Origin: Syncephalastrum monosporum B8922
Lineage: Eukaryota; Mucoromycota; Mucoromycetes; Mucorales; Syncephalastraceae
Direction: 5' to 3'
NCBI GenBank assembly: GCA_000697355.1
Contig: JNEN01001276.1
Span: 27,243 to 91,242 of the forward strand
DNA length: 64,000 nt
The notes beneath the pieces were generated by a model. It did no database searches. It had not been told where the DNA came from and saw only the letters and a list, made by a program, of their open reading frames with translations. Below, piece by piece: positions 1 to 12,033 of the stretch (its first letter is position 1; the number at the start of each line of letters is the position of its first letter). Position numbers and translations under genes: made by a program.

Positions 1-154
1 TCATGCCTATTTCACTATGGTAATAATTGGATGCCATGCGATAGGATATACTGTATTTGTGATGATGAAGATAAATGCAAATGATAATAGGGATGATGCA
101 AAGATGGGTCCAACACGGGCATATGTGTATATGGGTCGCTGGAAATAAGGTATG

Positions 155-1743
155 TTATGCTGAAGGCTGACGCTCTCGCTCTAATTCTCTTAGTGTCTCT
201 TCATTGTAACCGAACTGGATCCCGTCACAAGGTGTCGATCGACGAATCGCTATCGGCACTGGATTTTTTTTTTTTTTTTTTTGGTTGAATGCATGAACAC
301 TTGTGATATTGCATCAGTCCTTTTCAACTTACCAAACCATTGCCACCAGTGATTTCCCATGACTTCCTTCCAGTTCGACCGCGGCCCTTGATCAAATACG
401 TTGCGTCCCTGGCTGGTGAATATACTGAGCCGCTTTCCACTATCTTTGTTTTTGGACCACTGCTGGAACTGGTTGTTTTCGATTGTTGTGCGATTCAAGA
501 GAATCATCCAAAGGTGGGATAGCGTAAAACTACCAATGACGACCATCAGGATACCTGAGCTATTTTTCATGGGCGTGAGAGGCAAAGACTTGATAGAGTG
601 GATGATGGCTTACACAACCAAGACGGCAATCACCACTCCGTTGTAGGATTGAAGGCCATTTCCAGATACGAATGCGACCAGAGATGTTATAAAAATCCAA
701 GTACCCAGGAAAGACGTATAGCAAAGGAACTGGATGTAGTATCTTTGGTTACCGAAGCCCACACATCCGTTTACCCTAGATAAATAAAAGAAGGGTACAT
801 AGGTCAATTTTCATGGGCGCCGGCAGGATCTTATATTTCTCAAACCATGGGCAATGACTACAAACAGCCACGAGCGTTAGATAAGATAGTACCCAGTGTG
901 TGCGAGCGCACGTACCCACACCCGCAACCTCATCAATGAAATTAAACGTACTGATCCATTTTAAGCACACATGCGTCGCACACACGACAATGGTGAGCGC
1001 GATCTGGTTTCCAACCTTGGCAGGAGTTGCACCACTTGGCTCCGCCGAGAATCGATACCGGTGGGTGGAGCCGGTCTGTGAACTGCTGATACGTTAACGA
1101 CGACAAGAGAGGTGTAGTGTCGCTTGCGCTACTTGCATGAGTAGGGTTGCCAGGCCGGGAGAGGACCACACGGGCGTATGTGCAGAAAAACAAGACGAGG
1201 CCGAGGTGGAGTGGTACAAGGTAAACGATGCCCTGAGCGAGCCGATTCCGCCGGATCAACGTGACTAGAATGAGTGGTTCGGATCAAAACACAGCACCTC
1301 GGAATCACAAAACGCGCGATATACTTGCGGCAAACGTGGTCAAGATAGGCGTAGTAGACAAACGCAACGATCCCCATGACAACTAACACTGGCATCCATC
1401 CCCAGTCCCGGTGTTGACCTGGCTTCTTGCCCTTGGGGAGTGGCAGTGGGAAATCAGTCAATGCAGAAAAAAAGAAGATGAGTGGCCAGCAGCGTGCATA
1501 AAGCGGTGAATCGGTGCGACAGCACGAACAGCAACAACCCTCTGCTTCTGCGGCGGATGCTTCGTCAGGTGAACTCTGATGACCGCTGCCTTCGTGACCC
1601 TCGGGAGAAACGCCGTCCGACTTTTGGGAGGCTTCCTCTTCATAATAACCGTCCTGTCGGTGATGGTCGTTAGGATGGCTCATGCACGCACGAAAAGGAT
1701 GGCCGCCGACAATCAAAAATCGGTCCGACAGCTTTTTTGGCAT
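155..1743 (-). CDS. DHHC-type protein S-palmitoyltransferase (Pfa3-like)
   Basis: Membrane enzyme that transfers palmitate from acyl-CoA to cysteines of target proteins. Best exon model: 1743-1309, 1232-952, 857-846, 775-614, 559-333, 258-155, giving 406 aa in one continuous frame. Seen in order: a Cys-rich N-terminal patch (GCCCSCC), transmembrane segment 1, transmembrane segment 2 before SRPGNP, the Cys-rich domain starting WCNSCQGWKPDRAHHC, the catalytic KMDHHCPWVNGCVG motif, transmembrane segments 3 and 4, the TTxE motif (NRTTIE), and a C-terminal NWKEVMG...WWQWF block typical of the Pfa3/ZDHHC2-15-20 group. The catalytic Cys sits in a 12-nt exon. The first intron (1233-1308) has a weak GTGATT donor and is the least certain boundary. 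Family assignment is firm; the Pfa3 subgroup is an inference from the C-terminal blocks. Confidence 0.9.
264..281. repeat. Poly-T tract in the last DHHC intron
   Basis: About 18 T in a row within intron 259-332, directly upstream of the acceptor when read on the gene strand (poly-A). Confidence 0.85.
846..857 (-). other. 12-nt coding micro-exon of the DHHC gene
   Basis: The upstream exon ends at 952 with GATCA before a GTACG donor. The 12 nt TCATTGCCCATG follow a TAG acceptor and are themselves followed by a GTTTGAG donor. The next exon starts with GGTAAACGG. Joining these gives MDHHCPWVNGC, the exact family consensus, so the second His, the catalytic Cys and the Pro lie in this exon and the first His and the Trp are split across its two junctions. 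Flanking introns are 858-951 and 776-845. Confidence 0.88.
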
Positions 1744-3034
1744 CGTTCGACTAGGAAGTACTATTGAATGTAAGGTATATAAGTGAAAGGAAAGAGGGTA
1801 TGTACAGAAAAAGAGAGAAGAGAGGAAAAAAGACAGGAAGTGGGATATCTGGGCAGTTTTTTCTGTTTAGGCGGTCTGTCTGGTTTTCACTGGTTCTCCT
1901 TGATGTCCGCGTTGGACCTAAGCCCAAATCGGGCCAACCCCGTATTTTTGCTCGCCTGCCTTACGCCTTTCTCTCCTCATTTTGTATTTATTTACCTTAA
2001 CAGAACCAGGTTTTCCGCTGCAACACTCAGTGCCGAAGACTTGGTACTTGCCCACCCACACCGTACCTTGGATTTCAAGCTATTTCCCTGGTTACTGCAT
2101 CTTCTATGCTATGCGTCAAATTTAACGTCATTGACCAGAGCTGAGACTGTTTTCCTTTATATGGATAATTCTCGTCATTCATAAGGGTATGGCCATGTAT
2201 CTAGTAGTGATAATGCAGCATTCAGAAAGAGCCCCTTCGCGAGCTGGTACCTCACTCCCGCGTCATTGTATTATTGTATCAGCTGATGCAAAAAGTGCTG
2301 TACGGGTATTCATCAAGTAGAATCACGATGACAACGCAGTGTACTTTGTATAATATTTATTTTCTAGTGAGGCTGGATTCCGTTCGAGAAAGCAGTCGTT
2401 TGAAGAAGTCATAGCTCTGCAATATTCCAACATTTCTCGAGCACTCACAGAAAGCGGCCTTCTACAGACGCATCGGATGCGATTTTCTGTCCTGTTTCGA
2501 GTAATTAGGCTCATCTTGCTTGCCGTATGCTCAATCCGCGAGAACGTAGTGCATGTGCTAAAATAATCGAGACATTGTTTGTATACATGTCTGCCAAAAT
2601 ATGTTTGTACCTGCCCGCTGTGCACATGAGGTGTCAAGACAATACAGAACGCCCCTTATGTGTATATCTGTCATGTGTGCCAGGATACGTGTTAGTACAT
2701 AAGATTTCCCAGTATATCCAAGAAGGTCGTTTCACACTCATGTATCAATGCATGAATGTAAGTTGTTAAAATAAACTGTATGGTGTTGTGGGGTCTTAAT
2801 AATGTCACATCGGTCGAGATGAGCATCGAAATAAGTATCCATCATGATAAAAGGTGGCAACGTGAGCTCACTGTCCTTGTATCGTGTTATTTTCTAAGCG
2901 GCGTCATGTTGTTACTGTTGTGCTGCATGGATACGGTGGCAGTGGCGATGGAGGGTCTGGGGTGTATTATGAAATTGGGTGGTGCGGTCGCAGCTGTGAT
3001 TGTCTGTCCTGCTCTTCTTTTCTTCGTCCCCATT
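1744..3034. other. Intergenic, divergent promoter region
   Basis: Lies between the divergent starts of the DHHC gene and cullin-4, about 1.3 kb. I see no conserved coding segment, no RNA gene and no repeat. Short open frames here have no recognisable motifs. Confidence 0.6.
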
Positions 3035-6000
3035 ATGCCACCTAAAAACAAAGGTATGCCTCCACCTCTCATTCCACTCGTTTTTCTCTAATGCTTTCCT
3101 TGCTACTCTAAAGTCACAAAGAAGCGTAAAGCTTCGGTTTCGTCCGGATCACAAAACATTATGGAGGCCTTCCGTCGAAATGGCTCGCCTTCTAAAATGA
3201 GCAGAGAAGCACACACGTCTCCCATGGTCATCGACAACAATGCGACAAACCCCGCTCTACACGATCCACTGTCCCATGCTACCGTCGTCCTCGGCTGCTT
3301 GCCTCGTCAATTGCCAGACAAAAAGCTCGTTGTCCACCGCTTTAAGGGTGGGTTGCTTTATCATATTTGTTGTTGCATAACCAGATAGCAACATTGCTGA
3401 TTCCGCTTCGTTTATAGAGCCACGATCACCCAAGCTCCCCGATCACTTGTTTGAAGATCTCTGGAATAAGTTGCAGCGTCGTATCGTGAATGCTTTTCGC
3501 AAGGAAGGCATCGAAGAAAACCGTTATTCTGCATACAATGTAACACAAGCGGTTTCCTCCTCTCATAGCATGACAAGAGACACTCATACTTTTCCCTCTC
3601 CCCCCCCCCTTTTCCGATACAGGCCTGCGAGACAATTTGTCGTTACCATGATGCGGAAGAACTTTTTCATCGTCTCGAAAGAGAGTACGCCAAAGAGACG
3701 CGTTCTTTGGCAGAAACGCTGAAAGCGTGAGTACAGCACTTTGATATTTTCAGCTGGCTAAAATGTGAGGTAGTGCGGCTAAAGACTCAAACGAACCGTT
3801 TCTTCCTGTGCTCAAACGGTTCTGGGTTGACTTCTCCCACGCCATGGTGAGTGCTACACTGAACCAAAGGGATGGGTTTAATTTATGCTCGAGCTAGAAC
3901 CTGCTGCAATCCATTTTCATGGATCTCGATCGGCGCTATGTGATCCACAAAACTAAATACGCGTCGCTTATGTAAGTCCGCATCGCATCGGTATGCGAAG
4001 CTCACCCTTCTATGTTTCAGCGACCTTGGTCAGAGGCTGTTCCAGGAATATGTCATGGATGACGCATCCGTCCAACACCGTACTGTGGTGGACATTCTAG
4101 GCCACATCCAAGAAGAGCGGTATTGATATGACCACGTGTTCCTCGATTTGTCAGACGCTTACACGCTTCTCTAGAGATGGCACCTTGATCGATATATCAC
4201 TGATTCACTCCTTGACGGGCATGATGGTCTCTCTGAGCATCTACAGCACTGTGTTCGAGCCCGCCTTTCTAGAAAGCACGCGCAAATACTACGCCGCCGA
4301 GGCAAGCCGATTGATTGACACGATGGCCGTCCCTGACTACCTCTTGCACGTCAAGAAGCGATACGACGAGGAGGGCAAGTCAAGGATCGAGGCGTATATC
4401 CACAGCAGTAGCCGAATCAGACTTATGGAAGTGGTGACCGAAGAGCTGGTGTTTGAAAAGACCGTTGAAATATTGGAGAAAGGTATATTGAAAAAAAAAT
4501 CTACGAGTGTGAACATGCAATGTAATACAGAAACAATTTAGGTCTTGATACCATGATTGATAACATGGATAAAGAACCGCTGCGCGTCTTGTACTGCTCG
4601 CTCGAGTCCAGTGACCATCTCGTCGAATTGCGGACAGCATTTGCTGATTATATCAAGGTCCGTGTGGTTAAAAAAAAACAGTTATCAGATCGGCTAAAAA
4701 GTCTTTTTTTGTTTGGCGTGTAACTTTCATAGCGACGTGGTGTCGAGTTAATCAAGGACCCAAGCCGTGACTCGACGATGATCACGTCGCTGCTGACATA
4801 CAAAAACAAATTGGACACATTGCTGAACGATTGTTTTGATAATGACGCAACATTTAGCAACACGCTCAAGGACAGTTTTGAGACGTTTGTCAACTCGCGC
4901 AAGAGCAGGCCCGCCGAGCTTTTGGCCAAGTTTATTGACGCCCGCCTACGTGCCAGCGCCAAAAAGAACAATACAGAAGAGGACCTGGAACGATTGCTGG
5001 ATCGATTGCTCGTCATTTTCCGGTATCTGCAAGGTAAAAAAAAATTCTGCGGGATGAGATCACCGACCAGATGCAATTGACCAGCGACCGGGTAATGCAG
5101 GCAAAGATGCATTTGAAGCATTCTACAAACGATTTTTATCGAAGCGATTACTGCTCAGCCGGGTGTCGTCTACTGACTTGGAAAAGAACGTATTACTGAA
5201 ACTGAAAACTGGTATGTTTGACAAATCAGGATCCCATCAATTGGGGTTAATAGGCTCATTGCCATGCAGAGTGCGGACCCGGGTTCACAAAGAATATGGA
5301 GGCCATGTTCAGCGATATCGAAGTTTCAGCGGAATTGAATGACGAATTTAAGGTAAGCGACCCTTTTTCTGATCTTTGCTGTCTTGGCGTCTTGCGTGAT
5401 ATCAGGTTTCTTATCTCAAAGCACAGACGTCCGCTGTATACCCTCAAGATGACATGCATATGCAAGTCAACGTTTTGGCTCAGGGCATCTGGCCTTCGTA
5501 TGCGCAGTCGGAGTTCAGCCTTCCTGGCGAGGTAGGCTTAAAAAAATTACCGGAATAGTTCCGCTCATCCAATGTATGGTCTAGATGGTGGCGTGCCAGG
5601 TGGCATACGAGAAGTTCTACACTGGCAAGTTCAAAGGCCGTAGGCTTGCTTGGCAGAACGCCTTGTCATCATGCACGCTACGCGCCCATTTCCCCAAGGG
5701 TGCCAAGGAATTGACTGTCAGCTTGCTGCAAAGTGTGATCCTGTTACTGTTCAATAACGCAAAAGTGCTCAGTTACGGTGACATTGCTAATCAGACAAAC
5801 CTTGGCAAGTTGCTAAAAAAAGAGAAGAGAGGCGGATGAGGATGGGAAATGGGACATTCGGCTTATATGTTTGCTCATTATTATAGAATCAAAGGAGCTA
5901 AAACGAGTGTTACATTCCTTGGCATGTGGCCAGCATAAGGTTCTAACCAAGGAACCGCGGAAGAATGAAGTCGTCGAAAGCGACGTGTTTCATTATAATT

Positions 6001-6501
6001 CTGATTTCACTGCCATTGGCGTAAGACTCAAGATCAGCGTTGTTCAACAAGAACAATCAAGTGAGGAACGCAAGGCGACGGAGACCAAAGTGATCGTGGA
6101 CCGTCAACACCAGGTATTGTATTCAGATTGTGCGACTTAAGTAACCGAGGATTAATGTGTGGTATTTCCTGGCACTAGCTTGAAGCAGCGATTGTGCGGA
6201 TCATGAAAGCCAAAAAGACATTGACACATACGGAACTTATGAACGAGCTCTTTGGGCAGCTCAAATTCCCGTTACAGGTAAAGTATTAAAGACATGTGTC
6301 AGCTCATCTTGGCTCTCTCACACGCATATACATCACTGTAGGCGACCGATATCAAAAAACGTATTGAGTCATTGATTGACAGGTATTTGTGTTTTACCAA
6401 ATGAGGCAACTAAGAAACTCATGCATGGGGGCAAAACTTCTGCAAGGGAATATCTGGCTCGCGATAACGAACAAAGCGGAGTGTACAATTACAAAGGCTG
6501 A
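3035..6501 (+). CDS. CUL4: Cullin-4, scaffold of CRL4 ubiquitin ligase
   Basis: Scaffold that joins the DDB1-DCAF substrate module to the RING protein Rbx1 in nuclear CRL4 ubiquitin ligases. About 17 introns interrupt the frame. First exon 3035-3053 (MPPKNK), second from 3114. The N-terminal tail is basic (KKRK, a likely nuclear signal) and precedes KLVVHRFKEPRSPKLPD, the start of the cullin repeats. Central pieces such as RKYYAAEASRLI, VPDYLLHVKKRYDEE, SFETFVNSRKSRPAELLAKF and YKRFLSKRLLL match CUL4 better than CUL1 or CUL3. The cullin-homology domain follows (GIWPSYAQSEFSLPGE, GRRLAWQNALSSC). The C-terminal neddylation helix IVRIMKAKKTLTH is intact; the Lys of RIMK is the expected NEDD8 acceptor. 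The last exon restores DREYLARDNEQSGVYNYKG before the stop, matching the usual cullin end. Confidence 0.95.
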
Positions 6502-7317
6502 AATGAAGGGTCGCATGTGTAACAGCAAATGGCAAAAACTAAGAGATAAAAAAGCCAAGACGCACGAAAAAAAAAATAATGACGGTCTGACGGAGATCGA
6601 TATACGGGAATCGAAAGCCCATTTTGCATACTTTCCCGCGGAACACCAAAACAATGGAAAAAATACCCAAACGACGTAATAAGGAGTGATGGAAACAAGG
6701 GGAAGGGGGGCCAATATAGAGAATGGTTACCTTGCAGGCTGGCCTATGACCGAATCTGATAATTTAGCAAAGGGAGGGGAGGCTATAAAGGATTCGAAAC
6801 TTGTGTGGGTTTGACATGTCGAAGGTCACACAAACAAGTTACATAGAGCAGTATAGTGCTATAGAGCACGTAAAGTACAGTAATATCGCATAGGATTGGG
6901 CCACTGTGAAAAAAAAAGGACCCCACAAGATCCCGCCACCAATCATGAAGAAATAAGGTCCATAAGTGGAACACATGGTCGCAGCTTTCGGAGATCTCGA
7001 GGGATCATTTTTTTACACACGCACTACTCTCTTCTTTCTCTACACACAGACCCCCATTGCCCGAGTAACAGATTTTTTTTTATTCTCTAATATTGAAAAA
7101 AGACAACATAAGAGAGTGGACATAAGCTTATCCCTATTCTTCTTTCTTTTTTTTTTCTTAGCCGGCTTTCTCCCCCTTTCCCTTCCCGAGCTCTATCCAT
7201 TTCACCTGACTATATCCGTTTTTCTCCTCGTCTTATCTTCTGTTCCTTTCTTCGCCCGCTTTATTCAATTCTGTTCCTTCTCTATTTTTCCATTACTCGC
7301 TTCTATTTGTTCCATTG
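6502..7317. other. Intergenic, promoter of the Zn2Cys6 gene
   Basis: About 0.8 kb between cullin-4 and the next + strand gene. The last 200 bases are pyrimidine-rich (TTTCTTTTTTTTTT, TTTCTCC), as is usual just upstream of fungal starts. No gene seen. Confidence 0.5.
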
Positions 7318-10207
7318 ATGAGTTCTGTTGAGCAGACACCAACACCGCGCAGTGGCCCAAGCTCGTCAAAGAAGATCCGCATGACTATGGCTTGCGAGCG
7401 ATGCAGGTAATGTCATTTCACGAACTTATGTAACAGCAACTAACACGTATATGTGAGCAGGTCAAAAAAAGGTAATAATTGCGTTTTCTGCTATCCTAAA
7501 CAGTGTGCATAACCCAGAATTTTTGATTTCAGTCAAATGCGACTTTGCTCATCCGTCGTGTACGCGTTGTCAGCAAGCCAAAGGTAGGGTTTTAAAAAGG
7601 AAACGCGAAAATCATAAAAAGCTAGGGCTGACACAAAAGTGGGTAACTGCAGCGCAATGCTCGTACGACGGCTCTGCGACCCAAGTGGATTTATTCAATC
7701 TCGTGAAACTCAACGAGACCGTGGAACGTTTGCAGCAGCGGGTGCAGTCGATCGAGACAGATATGAAAGACGTCTCAAGTAACACGCAATATGTTGCCGA
7801 CGAGTTTCGCATGACACGTGGTACAACGGATAGTCTGGTCGCGACAACTACATCCAACAGCAATGAATCACAGCAATGGTCTCTATCGCTCACTCCACGC
7901 GGCCTGCGCATCGATACCAACATTATTTCGCTCCATGATCTGTACGACATTCTATCCACGGGTATTTCCCGCCTGGACCTCGACAACTCCAAATGCGACA
8001 GCTCCGAAGTCTCTTCGGCTTCCTCCTCCAACGCCAGCACCCACAACTCCACTCATACCGATATCGACAAGAATACTGCCATCATCCGGAAAAAGAAGCT
8101 GTGGAAAACGAAATTAAAGACATTCCCCTTGTATTCCACGTGGGAGGCGCATGCAGCTTCACCTCCTCCAGCCACGCTTTCGTCGTCATCCCACGCGAGC
8201 ATTCATACCGCCTCAACCACCGGCACAGCTGATTTGCCCCTCAGCCGGGAGCAACTCGACCGTGTGATGGATATTTACGAGGAATGCTTGCTTTGCCTGC
8301 CCTGCCCGGGTACTGCTACTTCCGTGCCTGCCCGCTACCGCAGTGGTCCCCTCGATCCGATGCTCTTCAACGCCGCCGTTGCCTGGACTGCCCGCCATGC
8401 CGCCATCTACCATGACCTGTTCCCAGGTCAAGATCCAAATGATGTTGGCGAGGCCTTTTTCGACAAGGCCAAGCAACACCTCAAAGATCGCATTTTCCAG
8501 CCGGCGTCGCCGGATACCATGCATAGTTTGCTCATTATGTACATCTATGCCATGGGTCGCCCGAGCCAGATCGAGTCCGAAGCATACATGTACCTCGGCT
8601 TGGCGATCCGGATGTGTCTGGACCTTAACATGTATCAGGAGTCCACTGACCCCGATCCCGTCGTGCGTGAGTCTAACCGCCGCTTCTTTTGGGCTGTGTA
8701 TTTCCTCGAGACCTTATGCACCATCCACAGCGACCGGCCCTTTGCCTTGCCTGCTGAGGACCTCATCACCGTCGGCTTCCCCACCCTGATGGATCACGAA
8801 GCCTCCGGTGAGAAGCGCTGGCGTGTACTATTCACCACCCAGCGATTTCGCATCACCCGTATTTATCGCAACATTATGCACAAGGCCAACCAGGAGAAGC
8901 CGCTATTATCCTCCATCTCCACTTTGGACAAAGAGCTCAAAGACTGGTACGAGGAATTGCCCTCCGAATTCAAGTATACCCCCGGTGACAAGGAGACCCG
9001 TGACTGGGCTACGGACTCGTTTCGTGAACAAGCATGCATCAAGCTGAACTTTGAATACAACTTTCAACTCTGTCAGCTTTACAGCCTCTTCTCTTCACGT
9101 GCACAGCCTCAGGAACTCTCCGCCGTCGAGCTCCTCTGCAAACAGGTGTGCCAACGTGCAGCGGATAATATCGTTGACCTTCTCGAATGTTACTCGCGGC
9201 TCCAGCAGCGCTGGTGCCACTTTTCGCTCGAAAACCTCATGGTCGCCACCATTGTCTTTGCGCACAACAAAAAGATAGGCGACGACAGGGAGGAAGCCTG
9301 GGCCCAGAAGCAGCTGCAGCGCATGGCGGAGCTCTTGAGCCGTTCTCCGGTCAGCCACCATAAGTACGTCTTTGATCTGGTCAGTCGCATTCAAAAAATC
9401 GTGTCCGATGACGTCGACCTCGTCGATATTGACCAAGACGAGACGGGTGGGACGAGCCATGCGGAACAGTCTTGTGAAAGCAGCCATAAACGGTCAGCCG
9501 AGGACCTTGCCGATACGGACGATGCCCTGTCGGCTGCTCCATTGCAGCAGCAACAGGAGCAACCCCGACACCCGCAGACACAGACGGAGACACAATCACA
9601 CTCACTTCCTCAGGCGCCTCAGCAGCTGCAGTCTATGCTGGGCATGGATACAACGACGTTCCATGATCTTGGCAAGACCGACACGGTGCCCTTCTCTGAT
9701 TTCTTGTACACGCCTACCATGATCGGCTACACGCCCAGTGCAGCGGGTGGACTCTTGCAACCACAGCAGCAACAGCAACCACAGCAGCAGCCGCATCATG
9801 CACAACCACATCCGTCACAGCAGACTAGCTTCTCGTCGCCGTTCGTGGCCTCGAGCAGCATCCAGTCACTAGCCAACACTGCCGTGTACTCACCCTCACC
9901 GTCCACACCCTCGCCCATGTTCCGACCTCACCAGGCTGCAGCTTGGCCGCACTCCCAGCCGACACCTACACAAGCCGCCTCGGTCATCCCTGCACCTGCA
10001 GTGGTTGCACCCTCCATGGGATCGTCTCAGCACGACCATTTTGCACAGTATCCTATCAAATACGACATCCTTTCTCCCCAGCATCAACAAGCGCCGCAAC
10101 AAGCGCCCTCACAACAACACTACCCGAACAACCCATTGTACCATCACCATCATTCTCAGGATAAACCGCCCCAACCGAACCAGCAAACGTTTGGCTACTA
10201 CAGATAA
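7318..10207 (+). CDS. Zn2Cys6 binuclear cluster transcription factor
   Basis: Predicted nuclear DNA-binding activator or repressor. Exons 7318-7406, 7461-7471, 7533-7583 and 7653-10207 join in frame to 901 aa. The join creates ACERCRSKKVKCDFAHPSC and then TRCQQAKAQCSYDG, the full six-Cys cluster with spacing C-x2-C-x6-C-x6-C-x2-C-x6-C. A coiled-coil linker follows (LVKLNETVERLQQRVQSIE). The middle holds the fungal-specific middle homology region (FFDKAKQHL, YMYLGLAIRMCLDLNM, RRFFWAVYFLETL, SDRPFALPAEDL). The C-terminal third is disordered and rich in Gln, Pro and His, a likely activation region. The DNA-binding half-site and target genes cannot be told from the sequence. The start at 7318 is the first in-frame ATG after a pyrimidine-rich leader. 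Confidence 0.92.
7461..7471 (+). other. 11-nt coding micro-exon in the Zn2Cys6 motif
   Basis: GTCAAAAAAAG lies between a CAG acceptor (intron 7407-7460) and a GTAATA donor (intron 7472-7532). It encodes the Arg/Ser-Lys-Lys/Val part of CRSKKVKC. Both junctions split codons, and skipping it would shift the frame inside the DNA-binding domain. Confidence 0.85.
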
Positions 10208-10748
10208 GATGACGCTTTTTCTTCTTTTCGTCGTTTGTTGTCACATTTTTTGTATCTTGTATATTGCATGTATGCTCATATCCTTCTGTCCCCCTTACCC
10301 CCTAAGTCTCTGTCTTCTACAACCCCCTCCCTTCGTACGACTATTTCAAACACCTCTTCTGCATTCAGGGTTTATACATAATTGTTAGCGCCTGTTGATA
10401 TGATTTCATGCCATTCTAAAAAAGGATACACTCCATTGATCAAACTTGATGTTTTTTCGGGCACGCATTTGACTTTTTGTGCGCTTTATTCACGAGGTTC
10501 AATTATGATGTCAATATGGATGTAATTTTTTTACTTCGATATGATTTGGAAGTATGGGAAATAGAAGTGTAAGAGAGAAGCGTGCGTATGTTTTTGGTTG
10601 GGAAAAGGATATAATGCTTAAGCTACTATGCACAAGGGGGGGATAAGAATAAGATGGATATGAAGACACAGGATAAGAGGACGAAAGGGTAAGAGGACGA
10701 GGCGGGTTTCAAAGACAGATGAGATGATATAATGTGAAGGAGTACGGT
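10208..10748. other. Intergenic, convergent 3' ends
   Basis: About 0.5 kb shared 3' region of the Zn2Cys6 gene and PRO1. AT-rich stretches could serve polyadenylation. No gene seen. Confidence 0.5.
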
Positions 10749-12033
10749 TTACAGCGAGGTGGCCATGTTATCGCGGTGGATAATGCAGTCCGCATCCTTG
10801 TAGCCAAGGTCGTCGACAATGTTACTTGAGCGAGCATGCATAATGCGAACGATCTCGGCTGCAGAGTAGTTGACAATGCCTTTGGCCACCATAACGGTCT
10901 CGCCACCTTGTTCGGGGGTGTGACGAACGACTAAGCGCACGGCTTGATGTTCAACAAAGTTGCCCTCGACCTTGGCGACGGCATCCACAAAAAGCGAGGA
11001 GCCGGCAGTGCCTTGGCGGGCAGCTGTCTTTGTGATTTCCTTGGCGGCCGAGGTCTCGATCTCAATGGTTCCTGCGGTGTGAAGGCCGTGGAGAATCCAC
11101 CACTTGCGGTCAATAAGCGGGTTAGGCTTCGCCACAAAGCGAGTGTGAGGCGGGGTCTTTGTGTCGCCGGGAGCGATGATGGGCATGATGTTTTCGGGGG
11201 TCGAGCCGCGGGCAATGCACGTCGTGACACCGGCTGCGGTAGCGAGGTCAGCCGCGACAAGCTTAGTGACCATGCCACCTGTGCCGAGAGATGTGCCCGG
11301 AGTCGTCACTGTGATCTCTTCTCGGAGAGCATCAATGTCGTCGCACACCAGCACGGGCCGCGCGTTCGGGTTCGAGCGGGGATTGTCGGTGTACAGGCAG
11401 TCAACGTCGGTCATCAGGAAGAGGTAGTCGGCCTTCACCATGCCAGCTGTGATAGCAGACAGGGTGTCGTTGTCGCCAAACTTGATTTCAGTGACAGAGA
11501 TTGAGTCGTTCTCATTTACGATGGGCACGACACCCATATCCAGCAACTCCTCAAGGCAGTTAACCGCATTCAGATACTGTGACCGGTCGGCCAGATCGTT
11601 ACGTGTAAGCAGGATCTGGGCCACGGGCTGGTTGAACTGGCCAAAGAGGTCGTCATACATGCTCATCAAGCGGCCTTGACCAACGGCAGCAATGGCCTGA
11701 ATTGATAACAAGATAGATTAGATTTCAACGTTTGAAATTTATCCATTTCATGCAAAAAATTTTATAACTTACCTGTACGGCTGCTAGCTTTTTGGGCTTC
11801 TCATTGAGATTCAGACGTCGCAGACCGGTACCAACGGCGGCACTGGTGACGAGTACAACGCGATGACCCTGGCGTTTGAGCTCCAGGATGGTCTCCACGA
11901 TCCGTGACAGATTGCCCAGCAGAGGGTAATGTGTCTTTTCATCACAGATAGAGGATGTGCCGACCTTGATGACCAACGTCAGCGACGATTTGGTAGGGCG
12001 GTGGGTATTTTGCGCGTTTCTGTAGACGACCAT
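10749..12033 (-). CDS. PRO1: Glutamate 5-kinase
   Basis: Cytosolic enzyme that phosphorylates L-glutamate with ATP to gamma-glutamyl phosphate, the first step of proline synthesis. Two exons, 12033-11773 and 11696-10749, join to 402 aa. The amino-acid kinase fold is clear: nucleotide-binding VIKVGTSSI, VLVTSAAVGTGL, AIAAVGQGRLM, GVVPIVNENDSI, FGDNDTLSA, LFLMTDVDCLYT and GTGGMVTKL. The last 120 residues (DRKWWILHGL onward, with VAKGIVNYSAAEI) are the PUA domain found in bacterial ProB and fungal Pro1. Unlike plant and animal P5CS there is no fused glutamyl-phosphate reductase, as in other fungi. The single intron, 11697-11772, has a perfect GTAAGT donor. Feedback inhibition by proline is typical of the family but cannot be seen here. 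Confidence 0.96.

Noticed and set aside
4682..4690. ATCTGATAA (minus strand) in a cullin-4 intron as an iron-regulatory site
   Set aside because: Exact match but inside an intron of a gene with no iron link; taken as a chance occurrence and used to temper the siderophore-promoter claim.
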